Assembly (NCBI RefSeq): GCF_051401765.1
Contig: NW_027480468.1
Span: 2,294,001 to 2,358,000 of the forward strand
Direction of reading: 5' to 3'
DNA: 64,000 nt
Origin: Calliopsis andreniformis
Lineage: Eukaryota; Arthropoda; Insecta; Hymenoptera; Andrenidae
The position numbers and the translations under genes were made by a program. Shown here in pieces: positions 13,778-27,922 of this stretch; position 1 is the first letter of the stretch, and every line of letters starts with the position of its first letter. The notes below the pieces were generated by a model. That model worked only from the letters and a program-made list of their open reading frames with translations, made no database searches and had not been told where the DNA came from.

Positions 13778-15580
13778 CAATCTTCAATCCTCAATCCTCA
13801 ATCCTCAATCCTCAATCCTCAATCCTCATTCTTCGAACCTCAATCCTCAAACCTCAGTCCTCATCCTCAATTCTCAATTCGCAATCCTCAATCCTCAATT
13901 CTCAATCTTCAATCCTCAATAATCAATCTCCAATCCTAGATCCTCAATCCCCAATCCTCAATCGTTAATCCTCAATCTTCAATCCTCAATCCCCAGCCCT
14001 CATCCCTCATCCTCCATCCGCAATCCTCAATCCTCAATCCTCAATCTTCAATCCTCAATGATCAATCTCCAATGCTAGATCCTCAATCCCCAATACTCAA
14101 TCCTTAATCCTCAATCTTCAATCCTCAATCCACAGTCCTCAGTCGTCAATCCTCAATGCTCAATCCTCAATCCTCAACCCTCAACCTTCAATCCTCATTA
14201 CTCAATCTTCAATCCTCATTCCTCAATCCTCAATCGTCAATCCTCAATCCTCAATTCTCAATCCTCAATCCTCAATCCTCAGACCCCAAGCATCAATAGT
14301 TAACACTCAGTCCTCGTCCTCAATCCACAACCCCCAATCCTCAATCCTCAATCTTCAATCTTCAATCCTCAATAATCAATATCCAATGCTAGATTCTCAA
14401 TCCCCAATCCTCAATCCTTAATCCTCAATCTTCAATCTTCAATAAACAGTCCTCAATCTTGAATCCTCAATGCTCAATCCTCAATCCTCAATCCTCAGTC
14501 ATCAGTTCTCAATCCTCAGTCCTGAATCTTCAATACTCAATCGTCAATCCTCAGTCCTCAATTCTCAATCTTCAATCCTCGTTCCTCAAACCTCAATTCT
14601 CAACCCTCAGTCCTCATTCTCAATTCTCAACTCTCAATCCTCAAACCTCAATCTTCAATCCTCAATACTCAATCCTCTATCCTCAATACTCAACAATCAA
14701 TCCTCAATTCTCAATACTAAACAGAATATCCTGATTTCTCAGTATTCAATACTCAAACCTCAATCCTCAACCCTCAGCCCTCATCGTCCATCCTCAATCC
14801 TCAATCCTCAAACCTCAATCTTCAATCCTCAATACTCAATCTTCGATACTCAATCCTCAATCCTCAATCCTCAATCCCCAATCCTCAATCTTCAATCCTC
14901 AATCCTCAATCCTCAATCCTCAATCCTCAATCCTCAATCGTCAGTCTTCAATTCTGAATACTCAATCTGCAATCCTCAGTCCTCAATACTCAATCCTCAA
15001 TCCTCATTCTTCAATCCTCAATACCCAATCCTCAATCTTCGACTCTCAATCCTCAATCCTCAATTCTCAAACCTCAATCATCAGTCCTCAGTCCTCAAAC
15101 CTCAATCCTCAACCCTCAGCCCTCATTCTCAATCCTCAATCTTGAATCCTCAATCCTCAATCTTCAATCCTCAATACTCAGTCTTCAATCATCAATCCTC
15201 AATCCTCAATCCTCAATTCTCCTTCTTCAATCCTCAATACCCAATCCTCAATCTTCAGTCCTCAGTCCTCAAACCTCAATCCTCAACCATCAGCCATCAT
15301 CCTCAATCCTCAATCCTCGTTCCTCAATCCTCAATCTTCAATCCTCAATCCACAATCCTCAATCCTCAATCCTGAATCCTCAATAATCAATCCTCAATCT
15401 ACAATACTCAATCCTCAACCCTCAATCCTCAATCCTCAATACTCAACCATCAATCCTCAATTCCCAATACTCAATAGAATATCATGAATTCTCCGTATTC
15501 AATACTCAAACCTCAATCCTCAACCATCAGCCGCTCATCCTCCATCCTCAATCCTCAATCCCCAATCCTCAATCTTCAAT
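13778..15580 (+). repeat. 1,792-bp subunit, copy b of big copy 2
   Basis: Matches 1,793-3,595 at offset 11,985, including the diagnostic T at 14,678 (equivalent to 2,693). Confidence 0.95.
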
Positions 15581-18500
15581 ACTCAATCCTCAATCCTCAA
15601 TCATCAATCATCAATACTCAATGTTCAATCCTCAATACTCAACCTTCAATCCTCAACCCTCAATCCTCAATCCAAAATCCTCAATCCTCAATCATCAACC
15701 TTCAATCCTCAATACTCAATCTTCAATTCTCAATACTCTATCCTCAATCGTCAATCCTCATTCTTCAATCCTCAATACCCAATCCTCAATCCTCAATCCT
15801 CAATCCTCCATCCTCAATTCTCAATCCTCAATCCTCAGTCCTCAGTCCTCAAACCTTAATCCTCAGCCCTCAGCCCTCATTCTCAATCCTCAACCTTGAA
15901 TCCTCAATCCTCAATCTTCAATCCTCAATACTCAGTCTTCAATCATCAATCCTCAATCCTCAATCCTCAATCCTCAATCCTCAATCATCAACCTTCAATC
16001 CTCAATACTCAGTCTTCAATCATCAATCCTCAATCCTCAATCCTCAATCCTCAATCCTCAATCCTCAATCATCAACCTTCAATCCTCAATACTCAATCTT
16101 CAATCCTCAATACTCAATCCTCAATCGTCAATCCTCATTCTTCAATCCTCAATACCCAATCCTCAATCCTCAATCCTCAATCCTGAGTCATCAATCCTCA
16201 ATCTTCAATACTCAATCATCAATCCTCAATCCTCAACCCTCAATCCTCAATCCTCATTCCTCAAATCTCAATCCTCAACCCTCAGTCCTCATCCTCAAAT
16301 CTCAATTCTCAATCCTCAATCCTCAATCCTCAATCTTCAATCCTCAATAATCAATCTCCTATCCTAGATCCACAATCCCCAATCCTCTATCCTTAATCCT
16401 CAATATTCAATCCTCTATCCCCAGTCCACAATCTTCAATCCCCAAAGCTCAGTAATCAATCCTCAATCCTCAGTCCTCAATCGTCAATCATCAATCCACA
16501 ATCTTCAATACTCAATCCTCAATCCTCAATCCTCAATCCTCAATCCTCAATCATCAATCTTTAATCTTCAATACTCAATCCTCAATCCTCAATCCTCAAT
16601 CCTCAATCTTCAATCCTCAATCCTTAATCCTCAATCTTCAATCCTCAATAAACAGTCCTCAATATTGAATCCTCAATGCTCAATCCTCAATCCTCAATCC
16701 TCTGTTATCAGTCCTCAATCCTCAATCCTCAATCTTCAATACTCAATCGTCAATCCTCAGTCCTCAATTCTCAATCTTCAATCCTCGTTCCTCAAACCTC
16801 AATTCTCAACCCTCAGTCCTCATCCTCAATTCTCAACTCTCAATCCTCAAACCTCAATCTTCAATCCTCAATACTCAATCCTCAATGCTCAATACTAAAC
16901 AGAATATCCTGATTTCTCAGTATTCAATACTCAAACCTCAATCCTCAACCCTCAGCACTCATCGTCCATCCTCAATCCTCAATCCTCAAACCTCAATCTT
17001 CAATCCTCAATACTCAATCTTCGATACTCAATCCTCAATAGTCAATCCTCAATCCCCAATCCTCAATCTTCAATCCTCAATCCTCAATCCTCAATCCTCA
17101 ATCCTCAATCCTCAATCCTCAATCCTCAATCCTCAATCCTCAATCTTCAATACTCAATACTCAATCTTCAATCCTCAATCCTCAATTCCCAATCCTCAAT
17201 CCTCAATCCTCAATCGTCAGTCTTCAATCCTCAATACTCAACCTGCAATCCTCAGTCCTCAATCCTCAATCCTCAATCCTCCTTCTTCAATCCTCAATAC
17301 CCAATCCTCAATCTTCAATCCTCAATCCTCAATCCTCAATTCTCAATCCTCAATCCTCAGTCCTCAGTCCTCAAAACTCAATCCTCAATCTTCAATCCTC
17401 AATCCTCAATCCCCAATCCTCAATCCTCAATCCTCAATCGTCAGTCTTCAATCCTCAATACTCAACCTGCAATCCTCAGTCCTCAAACCTCAATCCTCAA
17501 TCCTCCTTCTTCAATCCTCAATACCCAATCCTCAATCTTCAATCCTCAATCCTCAATCCTCTATCCTCAATTCTCAATCCTCAATCCTCAGTCCTCAGTC
17601 CTCAAACCTCAATTCTCAATCATCAATACTCAATGTTCAATCCTCAATACTCAACCTTCAATCCTCAACCCTCAATCCTCAATCCACAATCCTCAATCCT
17701 CAATCATCAATCTTCAAACCTCAATCCTCAGTACTCAACCATCAATCCTCAATTCTCAATACTCAATAGAATATACTAAATTCTCAGGATTCAATACTCA
17801 AACCTCAATCCTCAGCCCTCAGCCCTCATCCTCCAACCTCAATCCTCAATCCTCAGTCCTCAATCCTCAATGTTCAATTCTCAATATTCAACCTCCAATC
17901 CTAGATCCTCACTCCCCAATCCTCAATTCTTATTCCTCAATCCTCAATACTCAATCTTCAATCCTCAATCCTCAATCCTCAATCCTCAATCCTCAATCCT
18001 CAATAATCAATCCTCAATCTACAATACTCAATCCTCAATCCTCAATCCTCAATCCTCAATACTCAACCATCAATCTTCAATTCCCAATACTCAATAGAAT
18101 ATCCTGAATTCTCCGTATTCAATACCCAAACCTCAATCCTCAACCATCAGCACCTCATCCTCCATCCTCAATCCTCAATCCCCAATCCTCAATCTTCAAT
18201 CCTCAATCCTCAATCCTCAATCCTCAATCATCAATACTCAATGTTCAATCCTCAATACTCAACCTTCAATCCTCAACCCTCAATCCTCAATCCACAATCC
18301 TCAATCCTCAATCATCAACCTTCCATCCTCAATACTCAAGCTTCAATTCTCAATACTCTATCCTCAATCGTCAATCCTCATTCTTCAATCCTCAATACCC
18401 AGTCCTCAATCCTCAGTCCTCAATCCTCCATCCTCAGTTCTCAATCCTCAATCCTCAGTCCTCAGTCCTCAAACCTCAATCCTCAACCCTCAGCCATCAT

Positions 18501-21500
18501 CCTCAATCCTCAATCCTCGTTCCTCAATCCTCAATCCTCAATCCTCAATCCTCAATAGTCAATCTCCAATCCTAGATCCTCAATCCCCAATCCTCAATCC
18601 TTAATCCTCAATCTTCAATCCTCAATCCTCAATCCTCAATCCTCAATCCTGAATCCTCACTAATCAATCCTCAATCTACAATACTCAATCCTCAATCCTC
18701 AATCCTCAATCCTCAAACCTCAATCTTCAATCCTCAATACTCAATCTTCGATTTTCAATTCTCAATCCTCAATCCTCAATCCCCAATCCTCAATCTTCAA
18801 TCCTCAATCCTCAATCCTCAATCCTCGATCCTCAATCCTCAATCATCAATACTCTATCTTCAATCCTCAATTCTCAATCCTCAATCCTCAATCCTCAAAC
18901 CTCAATCCTCAACCGTCAGTCCTCGTCCTCAAACCTCAGTCCCGAATCCTCAATCCTGAATCGTCAATCTTCAGCCCTCAGTCCTCAACAGTCAATTGTC
19001 AATCCTCAGTCCTCTTTAGAATATCCTCAATTCACAGTTTTCAATACTCAATCCCCAATCTTCAATCTTCAAATCTCAATCCACAGACATCAATTCTCAT
19101 CACTCAACCCTCAACACTCAGTCCTCAATCATCAATCCTCAATCCTCAATCCTCAATCTTCAATCCTCCATACTCAATCGTCAATCCCCAATACTCAATC
19201 ATCAATCCTCAATCCTCAATCCTCAGTCATCAATCCTCAATCTTCAATACTCAATCCTCAATCCTCAATCCTCAATCCTCAATCCTCAATCCTCATTCCT
19301 CAAACCTCAATCCTCAACCCTCAGTCCTCATCCTCATATCTCAATTCTCAATCCTCAATCCTCAATCCTCAATCTTCAATCCTCAATAATCAATCTCCTA
19401 TCCTAGATCCTCAATCCCCAATACTCTATCCTTAACCCTCAATATTCAATCCTCTATCCCCAGTCCACAATCTTCAGTCCCCAAAGCTCAATAATCAATC
19501 CTCAATCCTCAGTCCTCAATCGTCAATCATCAATCCCCAATCTTCAATACTCAATCCTCAATCCTCAAACCTCAATCCTCAACCCTCAGTCCTCATCCTC
19601 ATATCTCAATTCTCAATCCTCAATCCTCAATCCTCAGTCCTCACCCCTCAATCCTCAATACTCAATCTTCAGTCATCAATACTCAATCTTCAATCCTCAA
19701 TCCTCAATCCTCAATCCTAAAATCATCAATCCTCAATCCTCAATATTCAACACACAGCCCTCAACCATCAATCCTCAATACTTAACCATCAATACTCAAT
19801 TCTCAATACTCAATAGAATATCCTGAATTCTCAGTTTTCAATACTCAATCCTCAATCTTCAATCTTCATGTCTCCACCCACAAACATCAATTCTCATCAC
19901 TCAACCCTCAACACTCAGTCCTCAATCTTCAATCCTCAGTCCTCAGTACTCAGTCCTCAGTGCTCAGTCCTCAATCTTCAATACTCAATCTTCAATACTC
20001 AATCCTCAATCCTCAATCCTCAATCCTCAATCCTCAATCCTCAATCCTCATTCGTCAAACCTCAATCCTCAACCCTCAGTCCTCATCCTCAATTCTCAAT
20101 TCTCAATCCTCAATCTTCAATGCTCAATCTTCAATCCTCTATAATCAATCTCCAATCCTAGATCCTCAATCCCAAATCCTCAATCGTTAATCCTCAATCT
20201 TCAATCCTCAATCCCCAGTACTCAATCCACAATATTCAATCTGCAATCCTCAATCCTCAATCCTCAATCCTCAATACTCAATCCTCAATCGTCAATCCTC
20301 AATCCCCAATCCTCAATCTTCAATCCTCAATCCTCAATCCTCAATCCTCAATCCTCAATCTTCAATCCTCAATACTCAATCTTCAATCCTCAATCCTCAA
20401 TACTCAATCTTCAATCCTCAATCCTCAATCCTCAATCCACAATCTTCAATCCTCAATCCTCAATCCTCAATCCTCAATCCTCATTCCTCAAATCTCAATC
20501 CTCAACCCTCAGTCCTCATCCTCAAATCTCAATTCTCAATCCTCAATCCTCAATCCTCAATCTTCAATCCTCAATAATCAATCTCCTATTCTAGATCCAC
20601 AATCCCCAATCCTCTATCCTTAATACTCAATATTCAATCCTCTATCCCCAGTCCACAATCTTCAATCCCCAAAGCTCAGTAATCAATCCTCAATCCTCAG
20701 TCCACAATCGTCAATCATCAATCCACAATCTTCAATACTCAATCCTCAATACTCAATCCTCAATCCTCAATCCTCAATCATCAATCCTCAATCTTCAATA
20801 CTCAATCCTCAATCCTCAATCCTCAATTCTTAACCATCAATCCTCAGTTCTCAATACTCAATAGAATATCCTGAATTCTCAGGATTCAATACTCAGACCT
20901 CAATCCTCAGCCCTCAGCCCTCATCCTCCATCCTCAGCCCTCAATCCTCAATCCTCAATCTTCAATGCTCAATAATCAACATCCAATCCTAGGTCCTCAA
21001 TCCCCAATCCTCAATCCTTAATCCTCAATCTTCAATCCTCGATCCACAATCCTCAATCTTCAATCCTCAATGCTCAATCCTCAATCCTCAATCCTCAGTC
21101 ATCAGTCCTCAATCCTCAATCATCAAACCTCAACCCTCAACCGTCAGTCCTCGTCCTCAATCCTCAACCCTCAATTCTCAATCCTCAATCTTCAATCATC
21201 AATACTCAATCTTCAATCCTCAATCCTCAATCCTCAATCCACAATCCTCAATCCTCAATATTCAACACACAACCCTCAACCATCAATCACCAATTTTCAA
21301 CCATCAATCCTCAATTCTCGAAGCACAATAGAATATACTGAATTCTCATGGTTCAATGCTCAATCCCCAATCTACAATCTTCAAATCTCAATCCACAAAC
21401 ATCAATTCTCAGCACTCAACCCTCAACACTCAGTCCTCAATCTTCAATCCTCAATCCTCAATCCTCAATCCTCAATCTTCAATCCTCCATACTCAATCTT

Positions 21501-23938
21501 CAATCCTCAATCCCCAATCATCAATCCTCAATCCTCAATCCTCAGTCATCAATCCTCAATCTTCAATACTCAATCCTCAATCCTCAATACTCAATCTTCA
21601 ATCATCCATACTCAATCTTCGATACTCAATCCTCAATCCTCAATCCTCAATCCTCAATCCTCAATACTCAACCATCAAAACTCAATTCTCAATACTCAAT
21701 AGAATATAAGGAATTCTCAGGATTCAATACTCAAACCTCAATCCTCAGCCCTCAGCCCTCATCCTCCATTCTCAATCCTCAATCCTCAATCCTCAATCTT
21801 CAATCCTCAATAATCAACCTCCAATCCTAGATCCTCAAGCCCCAATCCTCAATCCTTTATCCTCAATCTTCAATCCTCAATCCACAGTCCTCGATCTTCA
21901 ATCCTCAATACCCAACCATCAATCCTCAATTCTCAATACTCAATAGAATATCCTGAATTCTCAGTATTCAATACTCAAACCTCAATCCTCAACCCTCAGC
22001 CCTCATCCTCCATCCTCAACACTCAATCCTCAAACCTCAATCTTCAATCCTCAATACTCAATCTTCGATGCTCAATCCTCAACCCTCAATCCACAATCCT
22101 CAATCCTCAGTCATGAATACTCAATCTTCAATACTCAATCCTCAATCCTCAATCCTCAATCCTCAATCCTCAATCCTCAATCCTCATTCCTCGAACCTCA
22201 ATCCTCAAACCTCAGTCCTCATCCTCAATTCTCAATTAGCAATACTCAATCCTCAATTCTCAATATTCAATCCTCAATAATCAATCTCCAATCCTAGATC
22301 CTCAATCCCCAATCCTCAATCGTTAATCCTCAATCTTCAATCCTCAATCCCCAGCCCTCATCCCTCATCCTCCATCCTCAATCCTCAATCCTCAATCCTC
22401 AATCTTCAATCCTCAATGATCAATCTCCAATGCTAGATCCTCAGTCCCCAATACTCAATCCTTAATCCTCAATCTTCAATCCTCAATCCACAGTCCTCAG
22501 TCTTCAATCCTCAATGCTCAATCCTCAATCCTCAACCCTCAATCTTCAAGCCTCATTACTCAATCTTCAATCCTCATTCCTCAATCCTCAATCGTCAATC
22601 CTCAATCCTCAATTCTCAATCCTCAATCCTCAATCCTCAGACCCCAAGCATCAATAGTTAACCCTCAGTCCTCGTCCTCAATCCACAACCCTCAATCCTC
22701 AATCCTCAATCTTCAATCTTCAATCCTCAATAATCAATATCCAATGCTAGATCCTCAATCCCCAATCCTCAATCCTTAATACTCAATCTTCAATCCTCAA
22801 TCCTTAATCCTCAATCTTCAATCCTCAATAAACAGTCCTCAATCTTGAATCCTCAATGCTCAATCCTCAATCCTCAATCCTCAGTTATCAGTCCTCAATC
22901 CTCAATCCTCAATCTTCAATACTCAATCGTCAATCCTCAGTCCTCAATTCTCAATCTTCAATCCTCGTTCCTCAAACCTCAATTCTCCACCCTCAGTCCT
23001 CATCCTCAATTCTCAACTCTCAATCCTCAAACCTCAATCTTCAATCCTCAATACTCAATCCTCAATCCTCAATACTCAACCATCAATCCTCAATTCTCAA
23101 TACTAAACAGAATATCCTGATTTCTCAGTATTCAATACTCAAACCTCAATCCTCAACCCTCAGCCCTCATCGTCCATCCTCAATCCTCAATCCTCAATCC
23201 TCAATCTTCAATCCTCAATCCTCAATCCTCAATTCTCAATCCTCAATCCTCAGTCCTCAGTCCTCAAAACTCAATCCTCAATCTTCAATCCTCAATCCTC
23301 AATCCCCAATCCTCAATCCTCAATCCTCAATCGTCAGTCTTCAATCCTCAATACTCAACCTGCAATCCTCAGTCCTCAAACCTCAATCCTCAATCCTCCT
23401 TCTTCAATCCTCAATACCCAATCCTCAATCTTCAATCCTCAATCCTCAATCCTCAATCCTCAATTCTCAATCCTCAATCCTCAGTCCTCAGTCCTCAAAC
23501 CTCAATTCTCAATCATCAATACTCAATGTTCAATCCTCAATACTCAACCTTCAATCCTCAACCCTCAATCCTCAATCCACAATCCTCAATCCTCAATCAT
23601 CAATCTTCAAACCTCAATCCTCAATACTCAACCATCAATCCTCAATTCTCAATACTCAATAGAATATACTAAATTCTCAGGATTCAATACTCAAACCTCA
23701 ATCCTCAGCCCTCAGCCCTCATCCTCCAACCTCAATCCTCAATCCTCAGTCCTCAATCCTCAATGTTCAATTCTCAATAATCAACCTCCAATCCTAGATC
23801 CTCACTCCCCAATCCTCAATTCTTATTCCTCAATCCTCAATACTCAATCTTCAATCCTCAATCCTCAATCCTCGATCCTCAATCCTCAATCCTCAATAAT
23901 CAATCCTCAATCTACAATACTCAATCCTCAATCCTCAA
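15581..23938 (+). repeat. Remainder of big copy 2
   Basis: Heptamer array with the same anchors and 115-bp blocks as 3,596-11,953, shifted by 11,985. The single difference I saw is C at 21,912, where copy 1 has G at 9,927. No gene is visible. Confidence 0.9.
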
Positions 23939-24235
23939 CCATCAGCACCTCATCCTCCATCCTCAATCCTCAATCCCCAATCCTCAATCTTCAATCCTCA
24001 ATCCTCAATCCTCAATCCTCAATCATCAATACTCAATGTTCAATCCTCAATACTCAACCTTCAATCCTCAACCCTCAATCCTCAATCCACAATCCTCAAT
24101 CCTCAATCATCAACCTTCCATCCTCAATACTCAAGCTTCAATTCTCAATACTCCATCCTCAATCGTCAATCCTCATTCTTCAATCCTCAATACCCAATCC
24201 TCAATCCTCAATCCTCAATCCTCCATCCTCAGTCC
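23931..24235 (+). repeat. Partial third copy of the big unit (fragment)
   Basis: Starts with ATCCTCAACCATCAGCACC, matching 6,151 onward (offset 17,780) and 18,136 onward. The match runs about 300 bp, to around 24,232. The sequence then jumps to material like 4,735 or 10,915 (CAATCGTCAATCCTCAGTCC). This is a chimeric junction formed by recombination between non-equivalent positions of the unit. Confidence 0.8.
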
Positions 24236-24429
24236 TCAATCCTCAATCTTCAATACTCAATCGTCAATCCTCAGTCCTCAATTCTCAATCCTCAATCCTC
24301 GTTCCTCAAACCTCAATTCTCAACGATCAGTCCTCATCCTCAATTCTCAGCTCTCAATCCTCAAACCTCAATCTTCAATCCTCAATACTCAATCCTCAAT
24401 CCTCAATACTCAACCATCAATCCTCAATT

Positions 24430-24898
24430 CTCAGTACTAAACAGAATATCCTGATTTCTCAGTATTCAATACTCAAACCTCAATCCTCAACCCTCAGCCC
24501 TCATCCTCAATCCTCAATCCCCGTTCCTCAATCCTCAATCCTCAATCCTCAATCCTCAATCCTCAATAGTCAATCTCCAATCCTAGATCCTCAATCCCCA
24601 ATCCTCAATCCTTAATCCTCAACCTTCAATACTCAATCCTCAATTCTCAATCCTCAATACTCAATACTCAATCCTCAATCCTCAATCCACAATCCTCAAT
24701 GTTCAATCCTCAATACTCAATCCTCAAGCCTCAATCCTCAATCCTCAATCTTCAATCCTGATTACTCAATCCTCAATCCTCAATCCTCAATCCTCAATCC
24801 TCAATCCTCAATCCTCAATCCTCAATCCTCAATCTTCAATTCCCAATACTCAATCTTCAATCCTCAATCCTCGATACTCAAACATCAATCCCCAGTTC
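24430..24898 (+). repeat. 468-bp duplication, copy 1
   Basis: The AGAATAT anchor at 24,443 and CCGTTCCTCA at 24,521 recur at 24,911 and 24,989, an offset of 468. Further right the offset falls to 461 (AAGCC at 24,726 against 25,187), meaning a one-heptamer indel since duplication. Confidence 0.8.
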
Positions 24899-25260
24899 TC
24901 AATACTCAAGAGAATATCCTGAATTCACAGTATTCAATACTCAAACCTCAATCCTCAACCCTCAGCCCTCATCCTCAATCCTCAATCCCCGTTCCTCAAT
25001 GCTCAATCCTCAATCCTCAATCCTCAATAGTCAATCTCCAATCCTAGATCCTCAATCCCCAATCCTCAATCCTTAATCCTCAACCTTCAATCCTCAATCC
25101 TCAATTCTCAATCCTCAATACTCAATACTCAATCCTCAATCCTCGATCTACAATCCTCAATGTTCAATCCTCAATACTCAATCCTCAAGCCTCAATCCTC
25201 AATTCTCAATCTTCAATCCTGAATACTCAATCCTCAATCCTCAATCCTGAATCCTCAATC
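24899..25260 (+). repeat. 468-bp duplication, copy 2 (one heptamer shorter inside)
   Basis: Direct tandem relative of the preceding copy. It has GAATTCACAG at its anchor where copy 1 has GATTTCTCAG, and CGATCTACAATCC where copy 1 has CAATCCACAATCC. A third relative of the CCCCGTTCCTC segment lies at 27,050. Confidence 0.78.
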
Positions 25261-27709
25261 CTCAATCCTCAATCCTCAATCTTCAATACTCAATACTCAA
25301 TCTTCAATCCTCAATCCTCAATCCCCAATCCTCAATCCTCAATCCTCAATCGTCAGTCTTCAATCCTCAATACTCAACCTGCAATCCTCAGTCCTCAATC
25401 CTCAATCCTCAATCCTCCTTCTTCAATCCTCAATACCCAGTCCTCAATCTTCAATCCTCAATCCTCAATCCTCAATTCTCAATCCTCAATCCTCAGTCCT
25501 CAGTCCTCAAAATTCAATCCTCAATCTTCAATCCTCAATACTCAATCTTCAATCCTCAATCCTCAATCCTCAATCCTCAATCTTTAATCCTCAATCCTCA
25601 ATCTTCAATTCTCAACCGTCGGTCCTCGTCCTCAATCCTCAACCCTCAATCCTCAATCCTCAATCTTCAATCATCAATGCTCAATCTTCAATCCTCAATT
25701 CTCAATCCTCAATCGTCAATCCTCAATCCTCAATATTCAACACACATCCATCAACCATCAATCCTCAGTACTCAACCATCAATCCTCAGTACTCAACCAT
25801 CATTCCTCAATTCTCAATACTCAATAGAATATCATGAATTCTCATGATTCAATACACAATCCACAATATCCAATAATCAAACCTCGATCCTCAAACATCA
25901 ATTCTCAACACTCAATCCTCAACAGTCTGTCCTCTCTCATCAATCCTCCATCCTCAATCCACTATCCTCAAGCGTCAATCCTCAATCCTCAATCCTCAAC
26001 CCTCAATCCTCAGTCCTCAAATCACAATTCCGAATCCTCAATCCTGAATGCTGAATCTTCATCCCTCAGCCCGCAACAATCAATTGTCAATCCTCCATCC
26101 TTAATAGAATATCCACAATTCACAGTTTTCAATACTATATCCCTAATCTTCAATCTTCAAATCTCAATCCACAGACATCAATTCTCATCACTCAACCCTC
26201 AACACTCAGTCCTCAATCTTCAATCCTCAATCCTCAACCCTCAATCCTCAATCCTCAATCATCGATCCTCAATCTTCAACACTCAATCCTCAATCCTCAA
26301 ACCTCAATGCTCAATACTCAATCTTCAATCCTCTATCCTCAATCCTCAGTCATCAACCCTCAATCTTCAATACTCAATCGTCAACCCGCAGTCCTCAACC
26401 CACAATCCTCAATCCACAATCCTCAATCCTCAATCATCAACCTTCAATCCTCAGTCCTCAATCCTCAATCCTCAATCCTCAATCCTCAATCGCCAATCCG
26501 CATTCTTCAATCCTCAATACCCAATCCTCAATCCTCAATCCTCAATCCTCAATCCTCAATCCTCAATACTCAGTACTCAATCCTCAATCCTCAATACTCA
26601 ACCATCAATCCTCAATTCTCATTACTAAACAGAATATCCTGATTTCTCAGTATTCAATACTCAAACCTCAATCCTCAACCCTCAGCCCTCGTCCTCCATC
26701 CTCAATCCTCAATCCTCAAACCTCAATCTTCAATCCTCAATACTCAATCTTCGATACTCCATCCTCAATCCTCAATCCTCAATCCCCAATCCTCAATCTT
26801 CAATCCTAAATCCTCAATCCTCAATCCTCAATCCTCAATCCTCAATCGTCAGTCTTCAATTCTCAATACTCAATCTGCAATCCTCAGTCATCAATACTCA
26901 ATCCTCAATCCTCATTCTTCAATCCTCAATACCTAATCCTCAGTCTTCAACTCTCAATCCTCAATCCTCAATTCTCAATCCTCAATCCTCAGTCCTCAGT
27001 CCTCAATCCTCAATCCTCAACCCTCAGCCCTCATCCTCAATCCTCAATCCCCGTTCCTCAATCCTCAATCCTCAATCCTCAATCCTCAATAGTCAATCTC
27101 CAATCCTAGATCCTCAATCCCCAATCCTCAATCCTTAATCCTCAATCTTCAATCATCAATCCTCAATCCTCAATCCTCAATCCTGAATCCTCAATAATCA
27201 ATCCTCAATCTACAATACTCAATCCTCAATCCTCAATCCTCAATCCTCAATCCTCAATACTCAACCATCAATCCTCAATTCCCAATACTCAATAAAATAT
27301 CCTGAATTCTCCGTATTCAATACTCAAACCTCAATCCTCAACCATCAGCCCCTCATCCTCCATCATCAATCCTCAATCCCCAATCCTCAATCTTCAATCC
27401 TCAATTCTCAATCCTCAATCATCAATCATCAATACTCAATGTTCAATCCTCAATACTCAACCTTCAATCCTCAACCCTCAATCCTCAATCCACAATCCTC
27501 AATCCTCAATCATCAACCTTCAATCCTCAATACTCAATCTTCAATTCTCAATACTCTATCCTCAATCGTCAATCCTCATTCTTCAATCCTCAATACCCAA
27601 TCCTCAATCCTCAATCCTCAATCCTCCATCCTCAATTCTCAATCCTCAATCCTCAATCCTCAATCCACAATCCTCAATCCTCAATATTCAACACGCAACC
27701 CTCAACCAT
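25261..27709 (+). repeat. Chimeric tail of the left array before the LTR
   Basis: Mosaic of pieces seen elsewhere. About 25,270-25,520 matches 5,155-5,400 (ACTCAACCTG at 25,372 and 5,251). The stretch 26,010-26,135 is a diverged cross-arm module. The stretch 27,300-27,660 matches 6,120-6,480. The part at 25,850-26,110 is the least regular of the left array, with CAATATCCAATAATC and CAGTCTGTCCTCTCTC. No gene is visible. Confidence 0.85.
27705..27709. repeat. Target-site duplication, left copy (ACCAT)
   Basis: ACCAT immediately precedes the TG start of the inserted block and recurs right after its CA end at 28,471-28,475. Uninterrupted paralogues at 9,294-9,298 and 29,295-29,299 have only one ACCAT at this place, followed directly by CAATCACC. 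Confidence 0.88.
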
Positions 27710-27922
27710 TGTCCAGAGACGAGTTGCAATGCGTGCACATGGTGAGATGCGTCATAGGTTTTTCCGGGTTTCCCTTTCAAAATTCTGCGTTGTCGTATTC
27801 TTAAGTCTTCATTTTAAGGAATTTCCGGTGTTCAGTATTGTCATCGTCTTTCCGCCGAATTTCGGTATTGTCCAGCGGCTCGACCAGCGCGTTTATTACT
27901 TCGGGGAGAATAGGCCTGCTGT

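Larger units (their letters stand above)
11986..23938 (+). repeat. 11,985-bp duplication, copy 2
   Basis: Second, directly adjacent copy of the unit at 1-11,985, in the same orientation. All internal landmarks repeat: both 1,792-bp subunits, the 115-bp blocks and the AGAATAT anchors. Homology ends near 23,938, where this copy continues into CCATCAGCACC while copy 1 (about 11,953) continues into CAGTCGTGAATAC. Near-identity over 12 kb means a very recent unequal exchange or amplification, or a duplicated stretch of assembly. Confidence 0.95.
1..27709 (+). repeat. Left heptamer satellite array, C-rich strand on +
   Basis: The whole stretch is a degenerate tandem array of the heptamer CAATCCT, read on the + strand. 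Common variants are CAATACT, CAATCTT, CAGTCCT, CAACCCT and CATCCTC. Guanine is scarce on this strand, so the strand asymmetry is extreme. Non-heptamer blocks interrupt the array, notably ones with AGAATATC, CTAGATCC and AATAATC, and these carry most of the in-frame stops. No splice-bounded exon, RNA gene or protein domain is visible. The array is organised into nested duplications listed separately. It stops only at the LTR at 27,710 and then resumes. A satellite is certain; its chromosomal role cannot be read from the sequence. Confidence 0.98.

Noticed and set aside
1..27709. CRISPR array
   Set aside because: The repeat is a 7-bp head-to-tail unit with no unique spacers of constant length and no cas genes.
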